A stretch of DNA of 64,000 nucleotides from Bacillota bacterium (GTDB taxonomy: Bacteria > Bacillota > Clostridia > Lachnospirales > Lachnospiraceae), in NCBI GenBank assembly GCA_023423045.1, contig JAFAGA010000059.1, positions 1 to 64,000 on the forward strand. Reading direction: 5' to 3'. A model generated the notes under the pieces. The model worked only from the letters and a program-made list of their open reading frames with translations. It was not told the origin of the DNA and did not search any database. Both the position numbers and the translations under genes were made by a program. The number at the start of each line of letters is the position of its first letter. The first letter of the stretch is position 1. Below are positions 54,496-63,599 of this stretch, in pieces.

Positions 54496-54897
54496 ATGGC
54501 AAATCTAAAAAATGCATTTACCAAGGGAATCGCAACCATAAATGTGAAAACAAACAATTTCATGGAAGAAACTAAATGCAAAACATATATCACAACTTTG
54601 GAAAACGAGATCAAAGAACTAAAGTTTCAAATTGGTAATAAGGTTTATGAGAAATGGGCTGTTCAGGAGGAGTTTGTTGAAGAAATCGAAGGTACTCTTC
54701 AACAAATCGCAGAAAAATATCAAGAAATCCAGACACAGGAAGCAAGAATGCAGCAATTACATAAAGAAGAGCAGCAGATCCTGGGGAATGCACAGAAACT
54801 CCCGGAAGGGGAAAATACCGTCTTTTGCAGTCAGTGCGGAATGCAAAATGCACCCAACTATAAATTTTGCTGTAAATGCGGGGTTGCACTAAAATAG
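54496..54897 (+). CDS. Small coiled-coil zinc-ribbon protein
   Basis: The 133-residue protein has a long coiled coil (about 30-100, heptad-rich Glu/Gln/Leu) and a C-terminal zinc ribbon (CSQCGMQNAPNYKFCCKCG). There is no membrane segment. It is divergent from the vWA gene and shares its zinc-ribbon theme. An IS1182 element sits 35 bases after its stop, possibly separating it from the gene at 56750. AGGAGG precedes the ATG. Confidence 0.7.
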   Translation: MANLKNAFTKGIATINVKTNNFMEETKCKTYITTLENEIKELKFQIGNKVYEKWAVQEEFVEEIEGTLQQIAEKYQEIQTQEARMQQLHKEEQQILGNAQKLPEGENTVFCSQCGMQNAPNYKFCCKCGVALK

Positions 54898-54932
54898 AAG
54901 GCAAAATATTAATACCTATACTTTAATTAACT

Positions 54933-56727
54933 GAGTGGTCTCGGAAACTAAGCAATAAAGTATGAGACTTTATGCAAAAGCTTTGCATGTCAGATTTTTG
55001 AGTGGTTTCATGAAAAATAGGCATTATGAAAAAGCCTCCTGGAAGCAGGCTTTTAAGAAGTATCGGGTTTAGTAATTAGGCAGCATCTTTCTTTGCTTTT
55101 TTAATCCTTGCATCAAGATGGATGTTGATACCAATCATTATCGTGAAAAATGAGTACCTCTTTTTACCACGTATCCTCATATCATGCAGATGATAATCAT
55201 TGAGAACCCGGTTGTTAATTCGTTCTGAACAGGTTCTGGAACTGAAGGTATCTTTCCATTCCCGGCTTCCTCTTGGGACAGGAGGAAAGAGACGGATGTC
55301 CCAGTCCGGTTTAGTATAAACCACCCTACCATAAGCAGAGGGTGAACAGGAAACTCCAAGTGGACATTCATCTATGGCGCCACATTTGGCGGGGCAACGC
55401 CATTTGTGGCGGGAACGTCCTTTACAGAAGCCCTGCAGGATCATTTTAAGGCCTGCCTTGCAGAGAGGAACTCCCTCACTTGAAAATTCCATGGTCTGTG
55501 GAAGGGATTCTGGATGACCGCGGTTAGAATTCAGGTCGATAAAGGGGATGATGTTCCAGGTTTTACAGAGCTCATAGGTAGGATAATTATCATTTGCCGA
55601 ATCAAGACAAAGGTTTTTAACAGGAAGGCCAGGATTCAACTTTCTGAATTCTGATAAAGTAACGACGGCACCTACACTGTCATGGCGTTTGGCATCCAGA
55701 AAACGGATATGTAGGGGAAGATCGGTATGATACGCAGGATTATAGGTGGAAATCATATAAAGCGTATATCCGAAGTACCATGCTGCAAGATCACCATCCC
55801 AACTGTAAGAAGCATCTGGATCTGAAAACTTACGGTCGCATTTACAATCATAAATCCCTTTTTCTCTGCAATCACAGACTTTGGTACCAAGAGGATCGCA
55901 ATGACTGTGGACACAGGTACCATCACCGGCAACCGTAAGATTTTCCTTAGAAATGAGACCAAGTTCAATGGAAGGGACAATAGCAATAAGCGAAAAAATT
56001 TCCTGGAGGAGTTTTTCATAATGGAAAGGAAGTTCTTTCTCTACGATAGCATAAGAGACCATTTTCTTGACAATTTCAGGATGTCGATTAGGAAATTTCT
56101 TGCCCTTTCCCGGTTTTTTAGAAGGTCTCTTATTTTTAGGAAAATGATAAAGATGTTTCCGGTCAGCCTTGTCAAGAGCTTTGTGGCGTAGCCACAGACG
56201 ATCAATAAAATCATAGTAGGAACCCAGCGCAGGAAGTTCGTCAGGAGAACAACCGACAAGAATGGCCAGAATATCATCATTCATAAGGGTATTAACCCAG
56301 AGGTCAATACTGCAAAAACCACAGTCCAGCATCAAGATGAAGGAGCGAAAAATTTCAGGCTGGTGTAAGGCAGGTCTTCCAGTATGACTGTAACAAGGGG
56401 CAAGATGGGCTAAAAGCGGGTCAAGGCTGAGAGAAGTTAGTTTTGCAATAGAGTCAGAATAAGAAATAAGTTTTTTACGCTGAGAATCATTCAAAGAAGC
56501 AACAGCGTCAGAAATAAATTGCTGATAATCAGCGTGAGAAGTCCAGCTTTTCAGCATAAGTGAAGCACCTCCAAAAAATGTATTTTTAATAAGGGCTTCG
56601 CCGCAAATATTTATACATTTGTCAAGGGGTTTTTGAAAAAATATGCAAAAAAGTTGGAGAAGAAGGAATAAACAGAATCATAAAAAACAGAGCAGAATCG
56701 GGTATTACAGAGTTTCCGAGACCGCTC
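54933..56727 (-). mobile_element. IS1182-type insertion sequence with 5-bp target duplication
   Basis: The ends are GAGTGGTCTCGGAAACT (54933-54949) and the complement of AGTTTCCGAGACCGCTC (56711-56727), 17 bp with one mismatch. TAACT is found directly outside both ends (54928-54932 and 56728-56732), a 5-bp target duplication. It carries one intact transposase gene. An internal hairpin AAAGCCT/AGGCTTT lies near 55030-55052. Confidence 0.85.
55076..56557 (-). CDS. IS1182-family transposase
   Basis: The 493-residue transposase begins with a DUF772-type N-terminal domain (GRPALHQPEIFRSFILMLD, about 57-75). The DDE domain shows VAGDGTCVHSH (first Asp), LCLDSANDNY (second Asp) and SERINNRVLNDY (Glu region). 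A cysteine cluster (CDCREKGIYDCKC) is inserted. The frame is intact, so it may be mobile. The gene lies inside a clean pair of inverted repeats. Confidence 0.87.
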   Translation of the reverse strand: MLKSWTSHADYQQFISDAVASLNDSQRKKLISYSDSIAKLTSLSLDPLLAHLAPCYSHTGRPALHQPEIFRSFILMLDCGFCSIDLWVNTLMNDDILAILVGCSPDELPALGSYYDFIDRLWLRHKALDKADRKHLYHFPKNKRPSKKPGKGKKFPNRHPEIVKKMVSYAIVEKELPFHYEKLLQEIFSLIAIVPSIELGLISKENLTVAGDGTCVHSHCDPLGTKVCDCREKGIYDCKCDRKFSDPDASYSWDGDLAAWYFGYTLYMISTYNPAYHTDLPLHIRFLDAKRHDSVGAVVTLSEFRKLNPGLPVKNLCLDSANDNYPTYELCKTWNIIPFIDLNSNRGHPESLPQTMEFSSEGVPLCKAGLKMILQGFCKGRSRHKWRCPAKCGAIDECPLGVSCSPSAYGRVVYTKPDWDIRLFPPVPRGSREWKDTFSSRTCSERINNRVLNDYHLHDMRIRGKKRYSFFTIMIGINIHLDARIKKAKKDAA

Positions 56728-56749
56728 TAACTACAAAAGGAGATACGAC

Positions 56750-58318
56750 ATGGAACAACGATTTGACCCTATGACGGGCCAACCCATTATTAAAAACGAG
56801 GCTGCTTCCTCCGAGATAAATTTTGATCCCATGACGGGTCAACCCATTATTAAAACCGAGACTGCTCCTTCCGAGATGAATTTCGATCCCATGACAGGCC
56901 TACCCATTATTAAGACCGAGACTGCTCCTTCCAAGATGAGTTTCGATCCTATGACAGGCCAACCCATAGAACGTGGTATCTCGGCAAATCCAGGTATGCC
57001 GATAAAACAGGGCAAGGGTAAGGCAATGGGAATTTTAATTGCTCTTGGCGTCATTGTAGTAATTGCATCGCTTGCTTTGATTGGAATTCGAAGCGGGGTA
57101 TTTTTAAAACCATCGAAAAAGGTGCTTCTTGCAGCTGTAAACACCTTACAGGATCAACCCCGCTTTATCAAGGATTTATCCAGTGCGAAAGTTAATGATC
57201 TTCTAAATTCCGGCAAATATACAATTGAGGTCTCCTCTCAATTTGAGGATTTTGATGTTGATATTCTCTATCTTGCAGAGCCATCCAAGATGCAATTAAC
57301 CGGCAATGTTGAATCACGATTAATTGATATTGATTTTATAGCAGAAATGACCTCCGATCAGATCAGATTTAAAATCCCCGTCAAGGATCGGCGTATGTTC
57401 ACTTATAATTACCGAGAAGAGAAGGACGGTGCCATCGTGGATATGGTCGGCGATTCTATGCTGACAGAAATCGACAATGCACTGATTCATCTGAATTCCG
57501 GCAATCAAAACAAGGATCTTTCAAAGGATATGATCAAGGTGCTTCAAAAAGAATATGATACACTCAAATTCAAATCCCTTGACAAGAAGGACTTTACCAT
57601 TGATGAAAAGAAACGTTCCTGTAAAGGATATTCTGCAACTATCTCTCCAGATCATTTGGAAAACATTATCGATGGCATTGAAGAAATCTGGGAGGATGCA
57701 TTCGATGAAACCTTCCGCGCAGCAGAACTACGACCGGATCAGGCTTTTGATGAATTAAGATATGGGTTGAGATATATGGATGATATCCGGCTGGAATGCT
57801 ATCTTTACCGCAACAAACTGGCGGCTATCATCCTGGAATCCGATGACGACGATGTACAGATCCAACTACTCTTTGAAGGCGGCGATACAAGAATGCAGAA
57901 TATGAGGTGCATCGTTTCTGAATATGATGATGTTGCCGAACTCCAACTAAAAGGAAGAATCCAGGATTCAGAAGAAAGATACAGTCTAAAAGCAAAAAAT
58001 AAGTATGATAGCTATGATCTCGCTGAATTGAGATATGATTACAAATCCGGAGCTTACAGAATACAGGCCGGAGAAGGTGATTATGATGAGATCATGCTAA
58101 AGGGAACTATTAAATCGGATCGCAATGGTCTTACTCTCACCCTGGATCAGATTGACGTTTATGGGATACCGGAGATCACCGGTTCACTTTCCGTTAAGAA
58201 GGGATCTTCCATTCAAGAGATCAGCGGTGATGAATATGATATCGGAGAAGCTTCCTATTTTGAGCTTCTGGGTTGGGTTAATGAATATAGAAGTCTCCTG
58301 TCTGGAGCAATCTGGTAG
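56750..58318 (+). CDS. Membrane protein with FDPMTGQPI tandem repeats
   Basis: The 522-residue protein has three 20-residue repeats beginning FDPMTG(Q/L)PIIK and a shorter fourth (residues 5-76). A basic stretch and one membrane helix follow (about 92-112), then a large external domain (115-522) that is rich in Asp, Tyr and Leu, with no recognised motif. AAAGGAG precedes the ATG. The gene lies 22 bases after the IS element, so its original promoter may have been displaced. It probably belongs with the zinc-ribbon membrane cluster, which is inference. Confidence 0.7.
   Translation: MEQRFDPMTGQPIIKNEAASSEINFDPMTGQPIIKTETAPSEMNFDPMTGLPIIKTETAPSKMSFDPMTGQPIERGISANPGMPIKQGKGKAMGILIALGVIVVIASLALIGIRSGVFLKPSKKVLLAAVNTLQDQPRFIKDLSSAKVNDLLNSGKYTIEVSSQFEDFDVDILYLAEPSKMQLTGNVESRLIDIDFIAEMTSDQIRFKIPVKDRRMFTYNYREEKDGAIVDMVGDSMLTEIDNALIHLNSGNQNKDLSKDMIKVLQKEYDTLKFKSLDKKDFTIDEKKRSCKGYSATISPDHLENIIDGIEEIWEDAFDETFRAAELRPDQAFDELRYGLRYMDDIRLECYLYRNKLAAIILESDDDDVQIQLLFEGGDTRMQNMRCIVSEYDDVAELQLKGRIQDSEERYSLKAKNKYDSYDLAELRYDYKSGAYRIQAGEGDYDEIMLKGTIKSDRNGLTLTLDQIDVYGIPEITGSLSVKKGSSIQEISGDEYDIGEASYFELLGWVNEYRSLLSGAIW
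56762..56977 (+). repeat. 60-bp in-frame tandem repeats
   Basis: Three full 60-bp units (56762-56821, 56822-56881, 56882-56941) and a partial fourth to 56977 encode FDPMTG(Q/L)PI-type blocks. The units are nearly identical, so unit number may vary between strains. Confidence 0.8.
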
Positions 58319-58468
58319 ATTTCATAATTAAATTTATGTTTTCATACTTGCATTTTTTACCTCAATCTGGTACATTCTACTTATATTCCTTTACTAATTT
58401 ATAGGAATAAGCAAGCTGAATAAAACACACATTTTGCTTGTCATTAAATAAAAAAGCGAGGTAGTATT

Positions 58469-58828
58469 ATGGGTGAGCACAATCACGGAAGCGGCTGCGG
58501 CTGCGGTCATGATCACGAACACGAGCATGATTCAATCACATTGTCCTTAGATGACGGTACCGAATTAAATTGTATCGTATTAGAGATTTTTACTGTAGAT
58601 GACAAGGAATATATTGCGTTGCAGCCGGAAGAAGGAGAAGAGGAAGAGGATAATGTATTCTTATACCGCTTCATCCAGGAGGGCGATGAGGATCCCCAGC
58701 TTCTTAACATCGATGATGATGATGAATTTGAAGCTGTGGCAGACGCTTTTGAAGAATTGTTGGATTCCGCAGAATATGATGAAATGTTCGATGACGAGGA
58801 CCTTGAGGAGTCAGAGGACGAGGAATAG
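58469..58828 (+). CDS. DUF1292 (YrzB-like) protein with His/Cys-rich N-terminus
   Basis: The 119-residue acidic protein has the DUF1292 core (ITLSLDDGTELNCIVLEIFTVDDKEYIAL, then EEEEDNVFLYRF, about residues 22-68). The first 20 residues are GCGCGHDHEHEH-like, a plausible metal-binding tail not part of the core family. The C-terminus is almost all Asp/Glu. The role of the family is unknown. Two terminators follow. Confidence 0.8.
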   Translation: MGEHNHGSGCGCGHDHEHEHDSITLSLDDGTELNCIVLEIFTVDDKEYIALQPEEGEEEEDNVFLYRFIQEGDEDPQLLNIDDDDEFEAVADAFEELLDSAEYDEMFDDEDLEESEDEE

Positions 58829-58836
58829 TCATGACA

Positions 58837-58863
58837 GGAGCCCGGTCCAGAGGACCAGGCTCC
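58837..58863 (+). terminator. Hairpin after the DUF1292 gene
   Basis: GGAGCCCGGTCC and GGACCAGGCTCC pair around AGA with one mismatch. It is very stable but without a T-run; it may work with the next hairpin. Confidence 0.5.
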
Positions 58864-58883
58864 TAATCGATACACTTACCACC

Positions 58884-58916
58884 GCAGGCTTTTTAACGAG
58901 AGCCTGCTATTTTTAT
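58884..58916 (+). terminator. Terminator between DUF1292 gene and convergent helicase
   Basis: GCAGGCT (58884-58890) and AGCCTGC (58901-58907) pair and are followed by TATTTTTATT. Confidence 0.65.
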
Positions 58917-58924
58917 TGGCCTGT

Positions 58925-60799
58925 CTATGCGCTGCAGCCGCTGTCAGGCCGCTCCTTGTCCTCTGTTTCTCTGATCTCATCAATAAAGCGTGACCACTCG
59001 GATATTTTATTATAACGCTCTCTGGCACTGAAAATATAAAGATATTCCATGGCCCTGGTCATCGCCACATAAAACAGCCGCCTCTCCTCCTCCAGATCCT
59101 CTTCCAGGACTGCCTTCTTATGGGGTGAAATCCCTTCATTGGCATCCACCAGAAATACCGCCTCAAATTCCAGACCTTTCGAACTGTGCATGGTAGCTAT
59201 GGTGACACCGTCCCCCTTATGCTGCCTGGCATCATTCGCCTGCCTCTTCAGTTCCTCCCGGTATTCATCCATATGTCCGAACCACTGCTCATAGGTTCGA
59301 AAATCCCTTGCGCTTTCTTGCAGCTCATCCAGAATATCCATCAATTCTTCTTCCCTGATTTTTCGCTGCTGGGCATACTCCTTCAGATAATCCTCATATC
59401 CGATCCCCCGTCGAATGTAATTTACAGCTCCGTAAGGGTTCATGCCGTCCAGAAGGCCCAAATCATATTCAAACTGGGTCAGCCGTTCCAACATCCAATC
59501 CTTATCCTCATAATAATCCTTCACCTCTTCAAAATCCACCTCAGGGCGGTCAAAGCACTCCCGGCTGACATACCTTTTAGGCCGATTGATGATTTGAAGG
59601 TACAGGCTCCGGTCCGTCCTTCCCATTGCCAGTTTAATATAAGCTATGATATCCGATGCGATCCAGTGGTCAAAAAGATTTGGCAGAGTATCCTTCATAA
59701 CAAAAGGAATATTGTACTCCATCAACTTGTGCAGCATGGAGCCCGAACCCAGGCTGGTCCGAACTAAAATTGCCATATGGGAGAGAGGAAGCCCTTCCTT
59801 GTTCAATCGCAGAATTTCCTGGGCCAATCCGTTGTTTTCCTCTGTCAGGGTATTAAAATGCCGGATAGTAATCTCCCTACCGGTCTGCTTCGCTGCCAAT
59901 ACCTGTTTTTCAAAGCGCTGCTTATTATGCCTCACCAGTTTTTTAGCCGCCTGAAGAATTGCCGGTGTGCTCCGGTAATTCCGATCCAGAAGCACCTGTC
60001 TGCAGCCGGGATAATCCAGCGGAAAATTCAGCATAATCTCCGGTCTGGCACCCCGGAAGCGGTAGATAGACTGGTCGTCATCCCCCACAATGAACAGATT
60101 GTTCTCCGGAAGAGCCAGCATTCGGATGATATCATACTGCACTGAGTTGATATCCTGAAATTCATCAATGAGAATATAGCTGAACTTCTTCTGCCACAGC
60201 TTCAGAATATCCTCCCGCTGTATCAGCAGTTCATAACACAATAGCAGCATATCATCAAAGTCAATCAGGTTAGCGCCTGACAGCCTCCGGCAATATGCAT
60301 TATAAATACTGCGAAATACCTCATCGGCACAGCTTAGGGAGTAATAGTTTGCTATCTCCATCCTGCTCCCCTTCACCAGGCTGATTTCAGAAAAAAGATC
60401 GGAGATAAACTCCTTCTCATCATCATACTCCAATCCATACTGGTGGATGATCTCCTTCATAAACTGGAAGCGAACATCATCCCTGATGATATTCCCGGCA
60501 TTGAGATGATATGCATGCTTCAGTATCGTGAAAAAGACTGCATGAAAGGTCCCGAAATTAACCTTAGTCTGCAACGTATTGCGAATTTTAAGAAAGCGTT
60601 CCTTCATCTCATTGGCTGCAGCCTTTGTGAAGGTGATTACCAGAATCTGCTCCTCCGGTATTCCCACCTGCGTGGTCAGATACATTGTTCTCTCTGTTAT
60701 TACAAGGGTTTTACCCGACCCGGGACCCGCAAGAACCAGCATTGGCCCATCCTTGTGAAGCACCGCCTGCTGCTGTGCCTGATTCATCTGTTTATTCAT
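58925..60799 (-). CDS. UvrD/PcrA-like ATP-dependent helicase
   Basis: The 624-residue SF1A helicase has Q motif NQAQQQAVLH, Walker A LAGPGSGKT, Walker B ILIDEFQDIN, motif III VGDDDQSIYRFRGA, motif V TIATMHSSKGLEFEAVFL and motif VI VAMTRAMEYLYI. It lacks the long PcrA C-terminal tail and is shorter than PcrA, so it is a paralogue rather than PcrA itself. ATG 60799 behind AAGG is chosen; starts 15 bases upstream are possible. Confidence 0.9.
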   Translation of the reverse strand: MNKQMNQAQQQAVLHKDGPMLVLAGPGSGKTLVITERTMYLTTQVGIPEEQILVITFTKAAANEMKERFLKIRNTLQTKVNFGTFHAVFFTILKHAYHLNAGNIIRDDVRFQFMKEIIHQYGLEYDDEKEFISDLFSEISLVKGSRMEIANYYSLSCADEVFRSIYNAYCRRLSGANLIDFDDMLLLCYELLIQREDILKLWQKKFSYILIDEFQDINSVQYDIIRMLALPENNLFIVGDDDQSIYRFRGARPEIMLNFPLDYPGCRQVLLDRNYRSTPAILQAAKKLVRHNKQRFEKQVLAAKQTGREITIRHFNTLTEENNGLAQEILRLNKEGLPLSHMAILVRTSLGSGSMLHKLMEYNIPFVMKDTLPNLFDHWIASDIIAYIKLAMGRTDRSLYLQIINRPKRYVSRECFDRPEVDFEEVKDYYEDKDWMLERLTQFEYDLGLLDGMNPYGAVNYIRRGIGYEDYLKEYAQQRKIREEELMDILDELQESARDFRTYEQWFGHMDEYREELKRQANDARQHKGDGVTIATMHSSKGLEFEAVFLVDANEGISPHKKAVLEEDLEEERRLFYVAMTRAMEYLYIFSARERYNKISEWSRFIDEIRETEDKERPDSGCSA

Positions 60800-60928
60800 A
60801 TCATTGCCTTTCATCTGCGGAAACTGTTTGATTAAAAGAATTGGAATAGATTAGAGTTTGTTGAAGAATATCATCATCTTTTGATCACCAATAAAAAGTC
60901 CTCTCTATATCAACTGCCGCTAAGATAG

Positions 60929-61309
60929 TCATACATCATCACTACACAAATATCCCCTCTCCCATGCCTCTTGATAGGTTATATCTAACTCAATTCCATC
61001 TATTATACCCATAAACCTTTCTCCATCGAGATATCCATCCGTATAAAGTTCTGTGGATGTCCTAAATTTTTGTTCATCTAAATAAAAGCTCATGTATTCA
61101 GGATAATATCCCTTTTTCGGAGCATTTTTACGGTCATAATCAATGCCCATAATATGTTTCATACCTTTATAAATAAAGTCTATTTCATATTCAATCTGAT
61201 AGGGATCAATTTCCGCAATTGCCATATTCAAAATATCCAATGCTGTTTTTGCAGATACGAAAAAATTTGTTTCCTTTTTTGCCTTTTCTTTTTTACCGAG
61301 TAATCCCAT
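60929..61309 (-). CDS. Unidentified small soluble protein
   Basis: The 126-residue protein has a basic N-terminus (GLLGKKEKAKKETN) and an alpha/beta-looking body with aromatic residues (YYPEYMSFYLDEQKF). No signal or membrane helix and no recognised family. GGAGG lies 6 bases before ATG 61309, so the longer frame beginning 42 bases upstream is rejected. The gene stands alone and could be an immunity-type or accessory protein, but nothing seen proves that. Confidence 0.55.
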   Translation of the reverse strand: MGLLGKKEKAKKETNFFVSAKTALDILNMAIAEIDPYQIEYEIDFIYKGMKHIMGIDYDRKNAPKKGYYPEYMSFYLDEQKFRTSTELYTDGYLDGERFMGIIDGIELDITYQEAWERGYLCSDDV

Positions 61310-61496
61310 CGTAGGCCTCCATTCAAATTCTCCCTTGGCAGTGTGATGCAATCAGCCATAAATTTATAATAGCATATTTTAGCGCACAACAAAAGACATA
61401 ACTACCCTATTAATGAAAGCTATGTCCTTGTGCTCCTACGATGCTTTGCTGCAATTGATAAAGGGTATATCGTGTTTCATACTGATCCACTCTGAT

Positions 61497-61943
61497 TTAC
61501 TGGGATGACAAAACTTTGGCAACCCAATACCCCGAATATGCTTTACCTTCTATCCAATAATCATACGGGCACATACTATAATTAAGTTTATAGCTCATTT
61601 TTATGGCTTCATCAGCTTTATTGTTATGATGAGTGCGAATTTGTTTAAACCCAGCACTTCGTGCCCAATCCTCAGAACGAGTAATCAGATATTGTCCAAT
61701 TCCCTGTCGTCTATAATTTTCGTGAACCTCAACAACTTCAATGAATGCATCTTCTAAATGTTCCAGCGGATATGCCAAAGTTCTTGGAGTAACGCAGACA
61801 AATCCTACAGGAACATCACCGTCAACTGCGGCAAGTGCGAATGTATCATCTCTAAGTGTAATATACTCTTTGACCCATTCACCATATGTTTTAGTAATTC
61901 TCTCGAGAAGTACTTTATCAATTTCTTTGTAATCAATCTTCAT
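61497..61943 (-). CDS. GNAT-family N-acetyltransferase
   Basis: The 148-residue protein has the GNAT acetyl-CoA site: FIEVVEVHENYRRQGIGQYLI, where RRQGIG is the Q/RxxGxG/A loop, followed by the later helix. AAVDGDVPVGFVCV precedes it. The substrate is unknown. GGGAGG precedes the ATG. It is a single-gene unit. Confidence 0.85.
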   Translation of the reverse strand: MKIDYKEIDKVLLERITKTYGEWVKEYITLRDDTFALAAVDGDVPVGFVCVTPRTLAYPLEHLEDAFIEVVEVHENYRRQGIGQYLITRSEDWARSAGFKQIRTHHNNKADEAIKMSYKLNYSMCPYDYWIEGKAYSGYWVAKVLSSQ

Positions 61944-62065
61944 ACTTTCCTCCCATTATTTGGGAAATCCAAAGTACAGTCACCCTCCTTGATGTGGTTC
62001 TGGTAACAATGTCTGTGCATTTATTGTAAACACCTCTCTCATCATTCTAAGAGGCTTCTAAGAAA

Positions 62066-63559
62066 TTAGCAAACTGCGCTTAGCAGCTCAATTGCTTTCC
62101 TGATTCTTCTCAGGCTTTCCTCTTTGCCCAAAATATTCATGATCTCATAGGCGCCGCCCGGTGTGGACTGCTTACCGGATACGGCGGTTCTTACCGGCCA
62201 CAGGCCCTGGCCGTTCTTGATCCCCTGCTCGGCGATATAAGACATGATAACCGCTTCAATGGATGCTTCACTGTAATCCTCCAGTGCCTCGAATCTCGGA
62301 AGAAGATCGGTCAAAACCTTCAGGGAGTTCTGAGAATCCGTCTTCATCTTCTTATGGGTATACATCTGGATATCATACTCCGGAAGCTCATCAAAGAAAT
62401 CAATGATCCCTTTAATATCCACCAGCGTCTCTATTCTGGTTTTCACTAACGCTGCAATTTTTCTTAAATCCAAATCCCTGGTTACTGCCTCCCGAAGATA
62501 CGGAAGCGCCAGGTCATAGAATCGATCAAAATCCATGCTCTTGAGATATTCGCCGTTCATCCAGCGAAGCTTTACAATATCAAACACTGCGGGGGCCTTG
62601 TTGATATGGGTGTAATCAAACTCACGAATCAACTCCTCCAGGGACATAATCTCCGTATTGTTCGAGGAACTCCATCCCAGCAGAGCAACAAAGTTAATGA
62701 TTGCCTCTGATACAAAGCCCTGCTCCAGCAAATCCTCATAGGAAGAATGTCCGCTGCGCTTACTTAACTTCTTATGCTCCTCATTGGTGATCAGGGGTAG
62801 ATGGACATAAACCGGCTCCTCCCATCCAAAATCCTGGTACAACCTTGTATATTTCGGTGTGGAGGATAAATACTCATTCCCTCTTACCACATGAGTTATC
62901 TTCATCAGATGATCGTCAACGACATTGGCAAAATTATAGGTGGGAAAACCATCGGATTTGATCAGAATCATATCATCCAACTCTTCGTTATCCACGGTAA
63001 TCTCTCCGAAAATCGCATCATGGAAGGTAGTGGAGCCCTCGGTCGGGTTGTTCTGGCGAATTACATAGGGAATCCCCTCTGCCAACTTTGCTTCAATCTC
63101 TTCCTTGGACAGGTGAAGGCAATGCTTGTCATATTTGATAATTTCCTTAACTTCCTTAGAATCCTCTTCACCTTCCTCAGAAGCATTCCCAACTGCCGTC
63201 TTTAAGGATGCCAGACGGTCCTTGGTACAGAAGCAGTAATAGGCAGCTCCCTTATCCACCAGCTGCTTGGCATACTCCAGATAGATCCCGCTTGCCTGGC
63301 GCTCGCTCTGTACATAAGGTCCATATCCCCCGTCCTTATCCGGCCCTTCATCGTGATTCAAACCGGTCCCCTGCATCGTACGGTATATAATATCCACCGC
63401 ACCTTCCACAAGGCGTTCCTGATCCGTATCTTCTATTCTGAGGATGAAGGTTCCTCCCTCATGCTTTGCAATTAAATACTCATATAATGCGGTTCTTAAA
63501 TTCCCTACATGCATTCTGCCTGTAGGACTCGGTGCAAATCTGGTTCTGATTGTGCTCAT
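62066..63559 (-). CDS. gltX: Glutamyl-tRNA synthetase
   Basis: The 497-residue class I synthetase has FAPSPTGRMHVGNLRTALYEY (HIGH-type HVGN), LRIEDTDQERLV and the KMSKS-type loop KLSKRSG. The C-terminal anticodon-binding half is complete. In Firmicutes without GlnRS it may also charge tRNA-Gln. An AGGAGGT site precedes the ATG. Confidence 0.96.
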   Translation of the reverse strand: MSTIRTRFAPSPTGRMHVGNLRTALYEYLIAKHEGGTFILRIEDTDQERLVEGAVDIIYRTMQGTGLNHDEGPDKDGGYGPYVQSERQASGIYLEYAKQLVDKGAAYYCFCTKDRLASLKTAVGNASEEGEEDSKEVKEIIKYDKHCLHLSKEEIEAKLAEGIPYVIRQNNPTEGSTTFHDAIFGEITVDNEELDDMILIKSDGFPTYNFANVVDDHLMKITHVVRGNEYLSSTPKYTRLYQDFGWEEPVYVHLPLITNEEHKKLSKRSGHSSYEDLLEQGFVSEAIINFVALLGWSSSNNTEIMSLEELIREFDYTHINKAPAVFDIVKLRWMNGEYLKSMDFDRFYDLALPYLREAVTRDLDLRKIAALVKTRIETLVDIKGIIDFFDELPEYDIQMYTHKKMKTDSQNSLKVLTDLLPRFEALEDYSEASIEAVIMSYIAEQGIKNGQGLWPVRTAVSGKQSTPGGAYEIMNILGKEESLRRIRKAIELLSAVC

Positions 63560-63599
63560 TCTGACCTCCTAATAATATTGCTGCAGACTTTCTTTTATT

